A DNA stretch of 64,000 bases, taken from NCBI GenBank assembly GCA_965247585.1, contig CBDFHC010000004.1, positions 62,001-126,000 on the forward strand. The letters run 5' to 3'. This stretch comes from CBDFHC01 sp965247585. GTDB lineage: Bacteria; Chloroflexota; Dehalococcoidia; Lucifugimonadales; GCA-2712585. The notes under the pieces were generated by a model. That model did not search any database and was not told the origin of the DNA. It saw nothing but the letters and a program-made list of their open reading frames with translations. The translations under genes were made by a program, and so were the position numbers. This document shows, piece by piece, positions 33,896-42,542 of the stretch (position 1 is the stretch's first letter; every line of letters starts with the position of its first letter).

Positions 33896-34309
33896 ATGTC
33901 AGAGGAGAACAAGGCCCTTTTTCGCAGTTTCATAAACGACTGCATAAACAAAAAGGACGCGGCGGCGATTGACCGGCTGATTGCGCCGGACATGGTGGAC
34001 CACAACCCGATGCCGGGACAAGAGCAGGGGGCGGAAGGAATGAAGGCGATGATGACCATGTTTTTCGCCGCGTTCCCGGACATGTCGGTGACGATTGATC
34101 AGATTGTTGGGGAGGGGGACCTGGTGGTGGGGCGAATGACGACCAGCGGGACGCACAAGGGCGAAATGATGGGGATTCCGGCCACGGGCAAAAAGGTGAC
34201 GTTCACCGAGATGCATATGGTGCGGATAGTGAACGGCAAGGCAACGGAGCACTGGGGCAACGCCGATGACCTGGGGATGATGCAGCAGCTAGGGGTGATA
34301 GAGGGCTAG
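33896..34309 (+). CDS. SnoaL-like polyketide-cyclase/ester-cyclase family protein
   Basis: 137 residues, NTF2-like fold: F-I-N-D-C-I-N-K-K-D-A-A-A-I-D-R, then D-H-N-P-M-P-G, F-P-D-M-S-V-T-I-D and the W-G-N-A-D-D-L-G-M-M-Q-Q-L-G ending that is characteristic of ester-cyclase-like SnoaL proteins. GAAGGATGA precedes the ATG. Such genes are common in environmental bacteria with no defined role. Confidence 0.87.
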   Translation: MSEENKALFRSFINDCINKKDAAAIDRLIAPDMVDHNPMPGQEQGAEGMKAMMTMFFAAFPDMSVTIDQIVGEGDLVVGRMTTSGTHKGEMMGIPATGKKVTFTEMHMVRIVNGKATEHWGNADDLGMMQQLGVIEG

Positions 34310-34320
34310 TAAGGGTAAGA

Positions 34321-34386
34321 ATAGTTTCTGAGGGACTCCCTCAGCCTCCCGGCAGGGAACCCAGGTTCCCTGCACCCTCCTGTTTG
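34321..34386 (+). repeat. Intergenic hairpin repeat, part copy
   Basis: CTGAGGGACTCCCTCAG core (loop ACT) and perfect GCAGGGAACC/GGTTCCCTGC. Confidence 0.87.
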
Positions 34387-34414
34387 GTGGCGTAGGTTTT
34401 CGAAATGGGTGAAG

Positions 34415-35599
34415 CTAAGCGCGGGCTTCTGCCTTTCGGAAGGCGGGGAGGACCTTCTCGCCCATGAGCTCTATGGAGCGCATCACCTTTTCGTGGGGGA
34501 TGGTCTCGGTCTGCATGAGCATGATGAGCTGGTCGACGCCGATGTCCTCGTACTGCTTGATGGACTGGATGCAGCTTTCCGGGTTGCCGGCGACGATGAC
34601 GGCGCGCTCCCAGAGGGTCTTGGCGTCCATCTGGGCGAAAGCGGCGCGGGCGGCACTGGGTCCTGAATCCAAGGTGATTCCCACCTCTTCGGCGCGCTCC
34701 TTGTGCTCCGCATCGGACTGACGGATCCAGCGAGCGAAGTCGGCCTGGAGGTGATCGGGGACGCCGCCCCAAGCGCCGAGGAGGTCTTCGTAGACGCCGA
34801 TGCGGTCTCGGACGTAGGGCTTGTCCGGGCCGAAGAAGGTCTTCAGCGACAGGGCGGCGAGCTCCTTGGCGGCGGTGTCATCTTCGTCACAATAGGCGAT
34901 GGTGTTGTTGGCCCACTGCTCGTTGACGAAGGCGCCCACTGGAGTGGCGTTGCGGATGTTCTGGTGATAGGTCTTGACGTGCTCAGCCAGGATGGATGGG
35001 GCGTTGGAGGAGGAGGAGAGAACGCCGAGGCCTTTTTCGGCGGCGAGGGCGTAGGTGGAGGCCTGCTGGCAGGCGAGCCACATAGGGGGATGGGGCTTCT
35101 GGACGGGCTTGGGCAACACCTTGCGCGGGGGGACGTTCCAGAACTTGCCCTCCCAGGAGAACTCGTCTGACTGCCATATTTGGGGGATCATGGAGATGGA
35201 CTCCTGCCACAGGTCCCGGGTGTCACGGGGGTCCACGCCCATGCCGGTCTGCTCGTAGGCGCTGGAGCGTCCGGAGCCGAAGTCGACGCGGCCGTCGGTG
35301 AGCTGGTCGACCATGGCGACGCGCTCGGCGACACGGACGGGGTGGTGGTAGGGTAGGATGGAGACGCCGAAGCCGATGCGGATGCGTTTGGTGCGCTGGC
35401 TGAGGGCGCCCATGAGGACCTCGGGGCAAGGGGAGGCGGAGAAGCCAGTGAGGAAGTGGTGCTCGACGAACCAGAGGTAGTCGAACCCGACGCGGTCGGC
35501 CAGCTCGCACTGGTCCAGGGTCTCTTTGTAGAGGAGGTTTTCGTCGACGTGACCGTTGGTCATGGCGCGCTGGGTCTCATATAGCAGGCCAAATTTCAT
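34415..35599 (-). CDS. LLM-class flavin-dependent oxidoreductase, second copy
   Basis: 394 residues, paralogue of 7040-8110 with the same opening M-K-F-G-L-L-Y-E, V-E-H-H-F, H-P-V-R-V-A-E-R, G-S-G-R-S and P-K-P-V-Q-K-P-H-P-P-M-W blocks, but with an extra C-terminal helical region. GGAGGAAAAC precedes the ATG. Single gene with repeats on both sides. Substrate unknown; FMN or F420 as cofactor cannot be told apart by eye. Confidence 0.9.
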   Translation of the reverse strand: MKFGLLYETQRAMTNGHVDENLLYKETLDQCELADRVGFDYLWFVEHHFLTGFSASPCPEVLMGALSQRTKRIRIGFGVSILPYHHPVRVAERVAMVDQLTDGRVDFGSGRSSAYEQTGMGVDPRDTRDLWQESISMIPQIWQSDEFSWEGKFWNVPPRKVLPKPVQKPHPPMWLACQQASTYALAAEKGLGVLSSSSNAPSILAEHVKTYHQNIRNATPVGAFVNEQWANNTIAYCDEDDTAAKELAALSLKTFFGPDKPYVRDRIGVYEDLLGAWGGVPDHLQADFARWIRQSDAEHKERAEEVGITLDSGPSAARAAFAQMDAKTLWERAVIVAGNPESCIQSIKQYEDIGVDQLIMLMQTETIPHEKVMRSIELMGEKVLPAFRKAEARA

Positions 35600-35814
35600 C
35601 TGTTTTCCTCCTTGGGCGAATGGGGGGCGCGGCGCTCAGTATAGTCTACCGGTTCCCGTCTAGGAAGAATGGTGGCACCGAGGGGCCAGCCGGCACGGTG
35701 CTGCTTTGGATATAATTGGGGTCTATCTACAGGGGTATGAAGTCTGCCAAATATGCCAGGCCCAGTGGCAGTCAGGTTTTGCGGTGGGTATGGGACGGGA
35801 GATTGACCCATTGC

Positions 35815-35965
35815 GAAGGGTATCGCAACCACAGGGGTCTCAAAATTGGAGGTTGGTGGTTCCCACCATCCCGCCCAGGAAGGTTTTTGAAATGTTTTTC
35901 TGAGGGACACCCTCAGACTCCCGGCAGCCACCACCCAGGTTCCCTGCACCTTCCTGTGTGGCGGG
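35815..35965 (+). repeat. Intergenic hairpin repeat, full copy
   Basis: In the space 35600-36007. Leader, GGTTGGTGGTTCCCACC, core CTGAGGGACACCCTCAG and a third hairpin region GCAGCCACCACCCAGGTTCC that pairs poorly, as in the copies at 32010 and 44980. Confidence 0.88.
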
Positions 35966-36007
35966 CAACAGAAGAAGAGTCGGTCCTATTTTCGAGAGGT
36001 TAAGACT

Positions 36008-37987
36008 ATGAAGACACGGATCAGACTGGACATTGAGATAAGGGAGGCTTTCGCGGAGGGGGCCGGGTTCGGGGAGGCGGGACCGTACGAGAAGCTAGAG
36101 GGCTGGGTGCATTTCGCGGTGGACCCGGAGGCGGCGGAGAACGCGATGGTGGTGGACATTCAGAATGCGCCGCAGAACGGCGACGGGCTGGTGGAGTATT
36201 CGACGGAGTTCTGCATCCTGAAACCGGCGGTGCTGAGCAAGGGAAGCCGGCGGCTGGTATTCGACGTGTGCAACCGGGGGAATAAGCGGCTGCTGCAGTA
36301 CTTCAACGACGCGCCGCAGGTGGACCGGCCCACCACGCTGGAAGATGCGGGCAACGGGTTCCTGATGCGCCGAGGGCACACGGTGGTGTGGTGCGGGTGG
36401 CAGGGTGACGTCCGGCCGGTGGAGGGCCGGATGACGATGAAGGTGCCCACGGCCACGGAGAACGGCAAGGAGATCACGGGCCCGGTGCGGATGGAGTACG
36501 TCCCTTCGGAGGAAGGAACTGTAAGCGTGCCGCTGAGCGGCAACGACCACACGGCGAGCTACGAGACAGTGTCGCTAGATACGTCGGGGGCGAGGCTCAC
36601 GTACCGGCATTACCCATACGACCAGCGAATCGAGATACCGCCGGAGGAGTGGCGGTTCGCGGAGGTGGGGGACAGGGGCAAGCCCGAGCCGTCAAGCAGA
36701 CATTGCTACTTGCCTTCGGGGTTCAGGCCGGGTTGGATTTACGAGCTAGTGTACACGGGGAAGAACCCCACGGTGTTGGGGCTGGGTTTCCTGGCGGTGC
36801 CGGACCTGGTCTCTTTTTTACGCCATGCGGCGGTGGACGACGAGGGCACGACCAATCCCCTGCGTGACGAGGGCATTCAAATGGAGAAGGCGTATGCGTG
36901 GGGGATATCGCAGAGCGGGCGCTACCTGAGAGAGTTTGTTTACCGGGGCTACAACCTGGACGCGGAGGGCAGCAAGGTGTTCGACGGGGTGTGGCCGCAC
37001 GTGGCGGGGGCGGGGCGGGTTTGGCTGAACGGGCGGTTCGCGCAGCCGGGGCGGTACCCGTGCCAGCAGACCAACCACACGTATCCGTCGGACCAGTTCC
37101 CGTTCGCCTATTCGACGACGACGGACCATCACACCGGGAAGACGGACGGGATAATGAAGCGTCCGGAGAGCGACCCGTTGCTGTTCCACACGCAGACATC
37201 CGCGGAGTACTGGGAGCGCAGAGGGTCGCTGGCGCACACGGACACGCAGGGGAACGACGTGAAGGCGCCGGAGAATGTGCGGTTGTATCACTACACCGGG
37301 GCGCAGCACAGCAACCAACCGGGCGACCCGCCGGAGATTGGGCCGCACCGGTACCCGACGAACCCGCTGAACGTGACGCCGATACACCGGGCGTTGCTGG
37401 ACGCGTTGGATGCCTGGGCGACCCACGGGACTGCGCCGCCGGAGAGCCGGATTCCTTCGCGCGCCGACGAGAGCCTGGTGCCGACGGAGGTGGCGGGGAC
37501 GAGGTTCCCCGGCATACCGGGAGTGACCAGCCCGAATGAGGGGAGCCGGCTGTACGTGCAGGACCACGGTCTGGAATTCGAGAAGGGGATTGTATCCAAG
37601 GAGCCGACGGAGGAGGACCTGACGCGGGAGTACGTGGCGCTGGCGCCGCAGGTGGACGGGGACGGAAACGACGCGCCGGGGGTGAGGACGCCGGACGTTT
37701 CGGCGCCGCTGGCGACGTACACGGGGTGGAATTACCGGCCCAAGGAGTGGGCGGAGAATTCGCTGGACGACTTGAAGGGGAGCTACTTTCCGTTCGCGAA
37801 GAGCGAAGCGGAGCGGCGGCGTAGCGGGGACCCAAGGCTGTCTTTGGAGGAGCGGTACGGCACGCGAGGGCGGTATGTGAGGAATGTGGCAGCGGCGGCG
37901 GAACGGATGGTTGCGGAGCGGCTGCTGCTGGAGGAGGACGCGGACCGGTACGTAGAGCGGGCGATGAGGGAGGAGGGGCTGGGTTGA
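36008..37987 (+). CDS. Large alpha/beta-hydrolase domain protein
   Basis: 659 residues, matching the uncharacterised alpha/beta hydrolase domain family (Abhydrolase_10-like) whose members are of similar length. N-terminal beta-rich part with G-F-G-E-A-G-P-Y-E and V-W-C-G-W-Q-G-D; the nucleophile elbow reads G-I-S-Q-S-G-R around residues 299-305. A second landmark is Y-H-Y-T-G-A-Q-H. No signal peptide is evident. The substrate is unknown and no partner genes are adjacent. Confidence 0.83.
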   Translation: MKTRIRLDIEIREAFAEGAGFGEAGPYEKLEGWVHFAVDPEAAENAMVVDIQNAPQNGDGLVEYSTEFCILKPAVLSKGSRRLVFDVCNRGNKRLLQYFNDAPQVDRPTTLEDAGNGFLMRRGHTVVWCGWQGDVRPVEGRMTMKVPTATENGKEITGPVRMEYVPSEEGTVSVPLSGNDHTASYETVSLDTSGARLTYRHYPYDQRIEIPPEEWRFAEVGDRGKPEPSSRHCYLPSGFRPGWIYELVYTGKNPTVLGLGFLAVPDLVSFLRHAAVDDEGTTNPLRDEGIQMEKAYAWGISQSGRYLREFVYRGYNLDAEGSKVFDGVWPHVAGAGRVWLNGRFAQPGRYPCQQTNHTYPSDQFPFAYSTTTDHHTGKTDGIMKRPESDPLLFHTQTSAEYWERRGSLAHTDTQGNDVKAPENVRLYHYTGAQHSNQPGDPPEIGPHRYPTNPLNVTPIHRALLDALDAWATHGTAPPESRIPSRADESLVPTEVAGTRFPGIPGVTSPNEGSRLYVQDHGLEFEKGIVSKEPTEEDLTREYVALAPQVDGDGNDAPGVRTPDVSAPLATYTGWNYRPKEWAENSLDDLKGSYFPFAKSEAERRRSGDPRLSLEERYGTRGRYVRNVAAAAERMVAERLLLEEDADRYVERAMREEGLG

Positions 37988-38011
37988 ATATCAAGGTTGT
38001 GAACGGTATCT

Positions 38012-38600
38012 CCACCACGACGCCCTTGAATTCACAGGTTGGTGGTTCCCGCCATCCCGCCCCGGAAGGTTTATTTCTAAGGGACACCGTCAGACTCCCG
38101 CCAGAGAGATTGTGAATAAATTGACGTGGCACAAAGGTAGTGGGCGCAGGGGTTGGATGTGCTCTCCCGTCGCTACCAGATTCCTCAATCCTGACGCACG
38201 GACTCGGAATCCATCATGTTGGCCTCCAGCACCAGGGAGGATGACAAAAGAGTGGCGGCTATCATCCATGGTGACCGGTATAGCTACTACAAAGGATTGC
38301 AAATCACAGGCTGGTGGTTCCCACCGTCCCGCCCCGGAAGGTTTAAGAAACGAATTTCTGAGGGACACCCTCAGACTCCCGCCAGAGGGGGATGGCCCCC
38401 TCTGGACTCCCCCTTAGTAGGCGCAGGTTGAGTAGGGACGGTGCTATGTTCATAGGAATGACGTGTCTTGTGCGGACGTTCGGCGCCCGAACATGCAACG
38501 CTGGAAACATGGAAGAAGGCAAGAATTCACAAATTCAGAGGGAGTCTCGCCCTCTGCACTCCCCCGTTGGGGCTAACCTTGTTGGGGGGAGGACTATGAG
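38012..38600 (+). repeat. Repeat-filled spacer with two hairpin-repeat copies
   Basis: The stretch 37988-38631 holds one copy cut short after the core (38012-38106; core CTAAGGGACACCGTCAG), a ccagattcctcaatcctgac element (38177), a full copy (38262-38415) with CCAGAGGGGG/CCCCCTCTGG as third hairpin (C-G closing pair), and the cataggaatgacgtgtcttg element (38451) that leads into an accompanying gagggagtctcgccctctgc hairpin. Confidence 0.85.
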
Positions 38601-38631
38601 CCGGGTTGTTTTTGAGGCGAGAGCGGCATAG

Positions 38632-39720
38632 ATGGGGGAGAGTACATTTCGATACATATTGCACGCCGACCTGGACGCGTTCTATGCGTCGGTGGAGCAG
38701 CGGGACAACCCGGAACTGAAGGGGAGGCCAGTGGTGGTGGGCGGGGCACCGGAGTCGCGGGGCGTGGTGGCGGCGGCGAGCTACGAGGCGCGGGAGTACG
38801 GGGTGAGGTCGGCGATGCCGATGGCGACGGCGGTGCGGCTTTGCCCGGAGCTAATGCGGGTGTCGGCGCACTTCGACCGGTACCGAGAGGTGTCGCGCCA
38901 GATCATGGCGCTGTTCCGGGAGGTGACGCCGCTGGTGGAGCCATTGTCGCTGGACGAGGCGTACCTGGACATCAGCAACACGGTGGCACCGGAGGAGGTG
39001 GAGGAAACGGCCCGGGGGCTTAAGGAAAGTGTGCGCCGGGTGACGGAGCTGGCGGTGACGATCGGAGGGGGAACGTCCAAGAGTGTGGCGAAGATAGCGT
39101 CACAACTGGGGAAGCCGGACGGACTGTTGCTGGTGCCAGCAGGGGAGGAGCCGGGGTTCCTTTCGCCGCTGGAGGTCGGGATGCTGTGGGGGGTGGGGCC
39201 GAAGACCGCGGAGTCGCTGGAGCGGCACGGAATCCTGACCATTGGCGACGTGGCGGAGTGCGAGGAGGAATGGCTGCGGCAGAACTTCGGCAAGCGGGGC
39301 CCGGAGTTGAAGGATCGGGCGCTGGGTATAGACCCCAGCCCGGTGTCGCCGCACCGTGACACGAAGTCTGTGAGCTCGGAGACGACGATGGCGACGGACG
39401 TGGACGACGAGGCGGAGCTTCGAGGGATTGTGGAGGAGTTGTCGCGGGACGTGGCGGGGAGCCTGCAGCAGAAGGGGCTGAAGGGGAAGACGCTGTCAAT
39501 AAAGCTGCGGCTCTCGGACTTCACCACGTTCACGCGGCAGACGAGGCTGGGGACGCCGACCAACGATTTCGGGGTGATGTACCGCGGGGCGTACGCGCTA
39601 ATGAGGAAGGAGCTGACGCCGGGCCGGAGGTTCCGGCTGGTGGGGGTGGGGATGAGCAACTTCCGGGAGGAGTACCAGCTATCGTTGTTGGGGGAGGGGG
39701 ATGGGATGGTGCAGTCGTAG
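38632..39720 (+). CDS. dinB: DNA polymerase IV (Y family)
   Basis: Translesion polymerase, 362 residues. Catalytic acids: Asp13 in H-A-D-L-D-A-F-Y-A-S-V-E and Asp108/Glu109 in L-S-L-D-E-A-Y-L-D-I-S. Steric-gate region F-Y at 17-18. The little-finger domain follows to the end. A canonical beta-clamp motif is not obvious at the C-terminus. The next gene begins one base after its stop, so the pair is cotranscribed, although the partner is not a repair gene. Weak ribosome site before the ATG. Confidence 0.95.
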   Translation: MGESTFRYILHADLDAFYASVEQRDNPELKGRPVVVGGAPESRGVVAAASYEAREYGVRSAMPMATAVRLCPELMRVSAHFDRYREVSRQIMALFREVTPLVEPLSLDEAYLDISNTVAPEEVEETARGLKESVRRVTELAVTIGGGTSKSVAKIASQLGKPDGLLLVPAGEEPGFLSPLEVGMLWGVGPKTAESLERHGILTIGDVAECEEEWLRQNFGKRGPELKDRALGIDPSPVSPHRDTKSVSSETTMATDVDDEAELRGIVEELSRDVAGSLQQKGLKGKTLSIKLRLSDFTTFTRQTRLGTPTNDFGVMYRGAYALMRKELTPGRRFRLVGVGMSNFREEYQLSLLGEGDGMVQS

Positions 39721-39721
39721 G

Positions 39722-40696
39722 ATGGCGACGCTAGTCACAGGCGGAGGCGGATTTGTTGGGGCGAATATTGTAAAGGCGCTGGCCGAGAACGGGCACTCGG
39801 TGCTGTCGGTGGACATCGAACCGGCGGGGGAGTTGGTGCGGACATATTTGGCGCCGTGGCGGGAGCGGGTCAGGTGGAAGCAGGAAGATGTTATGTCGCT
39901 GGACTTCTTGGAAAGCGTGGCCAAGGGGCAGTCCGTAGAGAAGATTGTGCACGCGGCAACTTACACCGTACACGACGACGCGCTGGAGAAGTCGGACAGC
40001 CGCCGCGTGGTGGAGACCAATATCATGGGTACGCTAAACGCGCTGGAGTTGGCGCGTCGGTTGAAGGTGAAGCGGTTCCTGTACGTGAGCACCGCCGGGG
40101 TGTACGAGGGAGTGAGGACAGAGAAAGAGTTTCTGAAGGAAGAGTTGCCGCTGGACTCCCGGGCGCTGTATCGGGCGACCAAGTACGCCGGGGAGCTGCT
40201 GACGCGGAGGTATGGGGAGCTGCACGGTTTCGAGACTGTGAGCGTCCGGTTTGGGAATTTGTATGGGCCGATGGAGAGGATGACGCCGTACCGGTCGTTG
40301 ATGTCGGTGCCGTACCACTGGACGGGCAGCGTTGTGAGAGGCGAACCGATACGGGCACTGCCGGACCGGTATGGCTTCGACATGACCTACGTGCTGGACG
40401 TTGCTGAAGCGATTCGTTTGTTGCTGGACGCGCCGGTGCTGGAGCACCCGGTGTACAACGTTGCCGCGGGCCGGGTGTTACATCTGCGGGATATGGTGGA
40501 GGCGATACGCGAGGCGTTACCGGAGGTTAAGTTCCAGGAGCCGTTGCCGGAGGAGGAAGGGCAGTCGGTGTCCATTGCCAAGGCGTTGGACGGCAGCAGG
40601 ATCAGGGACGAGCTGGGGTGGGAGCCCCGGTACGACGTTGTCGCCGGGCTGCGCGACTACCTGGAGTGGCGGCGGGGGTTTCCGGTGGGGCATTAG
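39722..40696 (+). CDS. NAD-dependent epimerase/dehydratase (extended SDR)
   Basis: 324 residues. N-terminal T-G-G-G-G-F-V-G Rossmann motif (residues 6-13), V-D-I-E at the end of the second strand, and the catalytic Y-R-A-T-K (YxxxK). Resembles UDP-glucose 4-epimerase-like or GDP-sugar dehydratase-like proteins acting on nucleotide sugars or related substrates. ATG 39722 starts one base after the dinB stop, so it is likely translated by reinitiation. Confidence 0.9.
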   Translation: MATLVTGGGGFVGANIVKALAENGHSVLSVDIEPAGELVRTYLAPWRERVRWKQEDVMSLDFLESVAKGQSVEKIVHAATYTVHDDALEKSDSRRVVETNIMGTLNALELARRLKVKRFLYVSTAGVYEGVRTEKEFLKEELPLDSRALYRATKYAGELLTRRYGELHGFETVSVRFGNLYGPMERMTPYRSLMSVPYHWTGSVVRGEPIRALPDRYGFDMTYVLDVAEAIRLLLDAPVLEHPVYNVAAGRVLHLRDMVEAIREALPEVKFQEPLPEEEGQSVSIAKALDGSRIRDELGWEPRYDVVAGLRDYLEWRRGFPVGH

Positions 40697-40719
40697 GTGT
40701 GGGTCGCCACTATTTTAAT

Positions 40720-41065
40720 GGATAACAAATCGCAGGTTGGCGCTTTCCACCATCCCGCCCAGTAAGGTTGAAAAAACTAAGTTCTGAGGGACACCCTCAA
40801 ACTCCCGCCAGAGAGTTTGTGAGTAAATTGAGCTGATACAGCGATAGTGGACGCTAAAGTTGGAGTTGCTTACCCTACCCAACCCAGATTCCTCGATCTT
40901 GACCCACGGACTCGGAATCGATCATGTTGGCGTCCAGCACCAAGGAGGGTGAAAAGAGAGTGGCGTGTGCAGCCCCTCTTAATCCCCCCCTCCATAGGGG
41001 GAGAGAATTTTGCTATTTTCATAGGATTGACGTGACTTGTTCGGCTCCTTGGACAACGACGACGG
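40720..41065 (+). repeat. Repeat-filled spacer
   Basis: The space 40697-41120 contains a hairpin-repeat copy cut short after the core (40720-40816), the cccagattcctcgatcttga element (40890), the cctcttaatccccccctcca hairpin element (40976) and the cataggattgacgtgacttg element (41020). The order matches the spacer at 38012. Confidence 0.82.
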
Positions 41066-41120
41066 AGCGCCGAAACGGTTGGAGCAGGGCAAAGTTAACC
41101 GGCTAATAAGCGGGCAGACG

Positions 41121-42527
41121 TTAGTCCACGGGGGGGCGGCGGTAGCCGCCGATGCGGTCTTCCAGGGCTTTGGCGGCGCGGAGGACGGTTAGCTCATCAA
41201 AGTGGCGGCCGACGAGCTGGACGCCGATGGGGAGGCCATCAGAGCTCATGCCGAAGGGCACCGACATGGCGGGGGAGCCGGTGAGGTCCCAGGGCATGGT
41301 GGCACGGAGGGCGTGTCGGCTGGGCATCTCTTGCCCCTCGATGGAGAAGCTCCGCTGCTCGTGGGGGTAGGCGGGCATGGGGACTGTGGGGCAGAGGAAG
41401 AGGTCATAGCGGGTGAACCATTCGGCGACACCTTGCTTTAGGGCGTCCCATTTCAGGTTGGCCTCAAGGTAGTCGTTGAAGTCTTGGGGCGGGCTTTCTA
41501 CGTAGCGGGTGCGGAGGAGGTTAGTGAGGTCCGCCTCGCGGCCCTGGACGATAGGCAGCAGGGCCTGCTTGCCCTCGGTGAGGTAGGTGACGGAGGAGAT
41601 GAAGCTGGAATCGTTCTCCAGCATGGCAGGAATTTCAGTCTGCTCCACACTGAGGCCGGCGTCTTTCAGCGCCTGGGCGGCCTGGGCGACGGCCTGCTGA
41701 ACCTCTGGGTCGGTGGGCAGGCCCATGGTGGGACTCCAGCCGACCTTGAGGCCGGAAAGCGAGACGTCCAGGTCCATATAGTCGGGGACTGGGACGGGGG
41801 GAGCGAAGGTATCGAGGCCGTCAGGGCCGGCGGTGATGGAAAGCTCCAGGGCGACGTCGGCGACGGTGCGGGCCATGGGGCCGACGTGGATGGCGCGGAG
41901 GATGGCCTGGGGGAGGATGTGGGTGTAGGGGACGCGTCCCAGGGTGGGCTTGAGGCCGGCGAGGCCGCAGAAGGAGGCGGGCTGCCGGATGGAGCCGCCC
42001 AGGTCAGTGCCGACGCCCAGGGGGGAGAGGCCGCAGGCGAGGGCGGAAGCCTCGCCGCCGCTTGAGCCGCCCGTGGTTCGAGCCGGGTCCCAGGGGTTGG
42101 GGGTGAGGCCCCAGAGGAGGTTATCGGTCTGCCACCAGAGGGCGAACTCAGGCATGTTGGTCTTGCCCAGGAGTATGCCGCCAGCGTTCTTAAGGCGGGT
42201 GTAGAGGGTAGCGTCGACGTCGGAGACGTACTCGTCGAAGAGCCTGGAGCCCAGGGTGGTGCGCATACCGGCCACCTGTACGCAGTCCTTCAGCGTGTAG
42301 GGGACACCATGGAGAGGGCCGAGGTTGTCGCCGCGCATAAGGGCGGCCTCGGCTTCTTTCGCCTGTGACAAAGGGTCTTCGGCGAAGATGACGATAGCGT
42401 TGAGCCTGGCGTTCAGGGCGTCAATGCGGTCGAGATGGGCCTGGACGACTTCGACAGGAGAGAGCTGTTTGGTTCGAATCTTTTGGGCCAGCTCAACGGC
42501 GGGGGTGTAGTGGATTTCCTGAGTCAT
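41121..42527 (-). CDS. Amidase at the end of the soxG-soxB gene pair
   Basis: 468 residues, amidase signature complete: lysine in Y-T-L-K-D-C-V, loop T-T-G-G-S-S-G-G-E-A, nucleophile G-T-D-L-G-G-S-I-R-Q-P-A. Starts 15 bp after the soxB-like gene and has AAAGGAG before the ATG, so it belongs to the same transcript. A role in releasing an amine from an amide to feed the methylamine cluster is possible but is only inference from position. Confidence 0.9.
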   Translation of the reverse strand: MTQEIHYTPAVELAQKIRTKQLSPVEVVQAHLDRIDALNARLNAIVIFAEDPLSQAKEAEAALMRGDNLGPLHGVPYTLKDCVQVAGMRTTLGSRLFDEYVSDVDATLYTRLKNAGGILLGKTNMPEFALWWQTDNLLWGLTPNPWDPARTTGGSSGGEASALACGLSPLGVGTDLGGSIRQPASFCGLAGLKPTLGRVPYTHILPQAILRAIHVGPMARTVADVALELSITAGPDGLDTFAPPVPVPDYMDLDVSLSGLKVGWSPTMGLPTDPEVQQAVAQAAQALKDAGLSVEQTEIPAMLENDSSFISSVTYLTEGKQALLPIVQGREADLTNLLRTRYVESPPQDFNDYLEANLKWDALKQGVAEWFTRYDLFLCPTVPMPAYPHEQRSFSIEGQEMPSRHALRATMPWDLTGSPAMSVPFGMSSDGLPIGVQLVGRHFDELTVLRAAKALEDRIGGYRRPPVD

Positions 42528-42542
42528 GGTTGCTCCTTTGGG

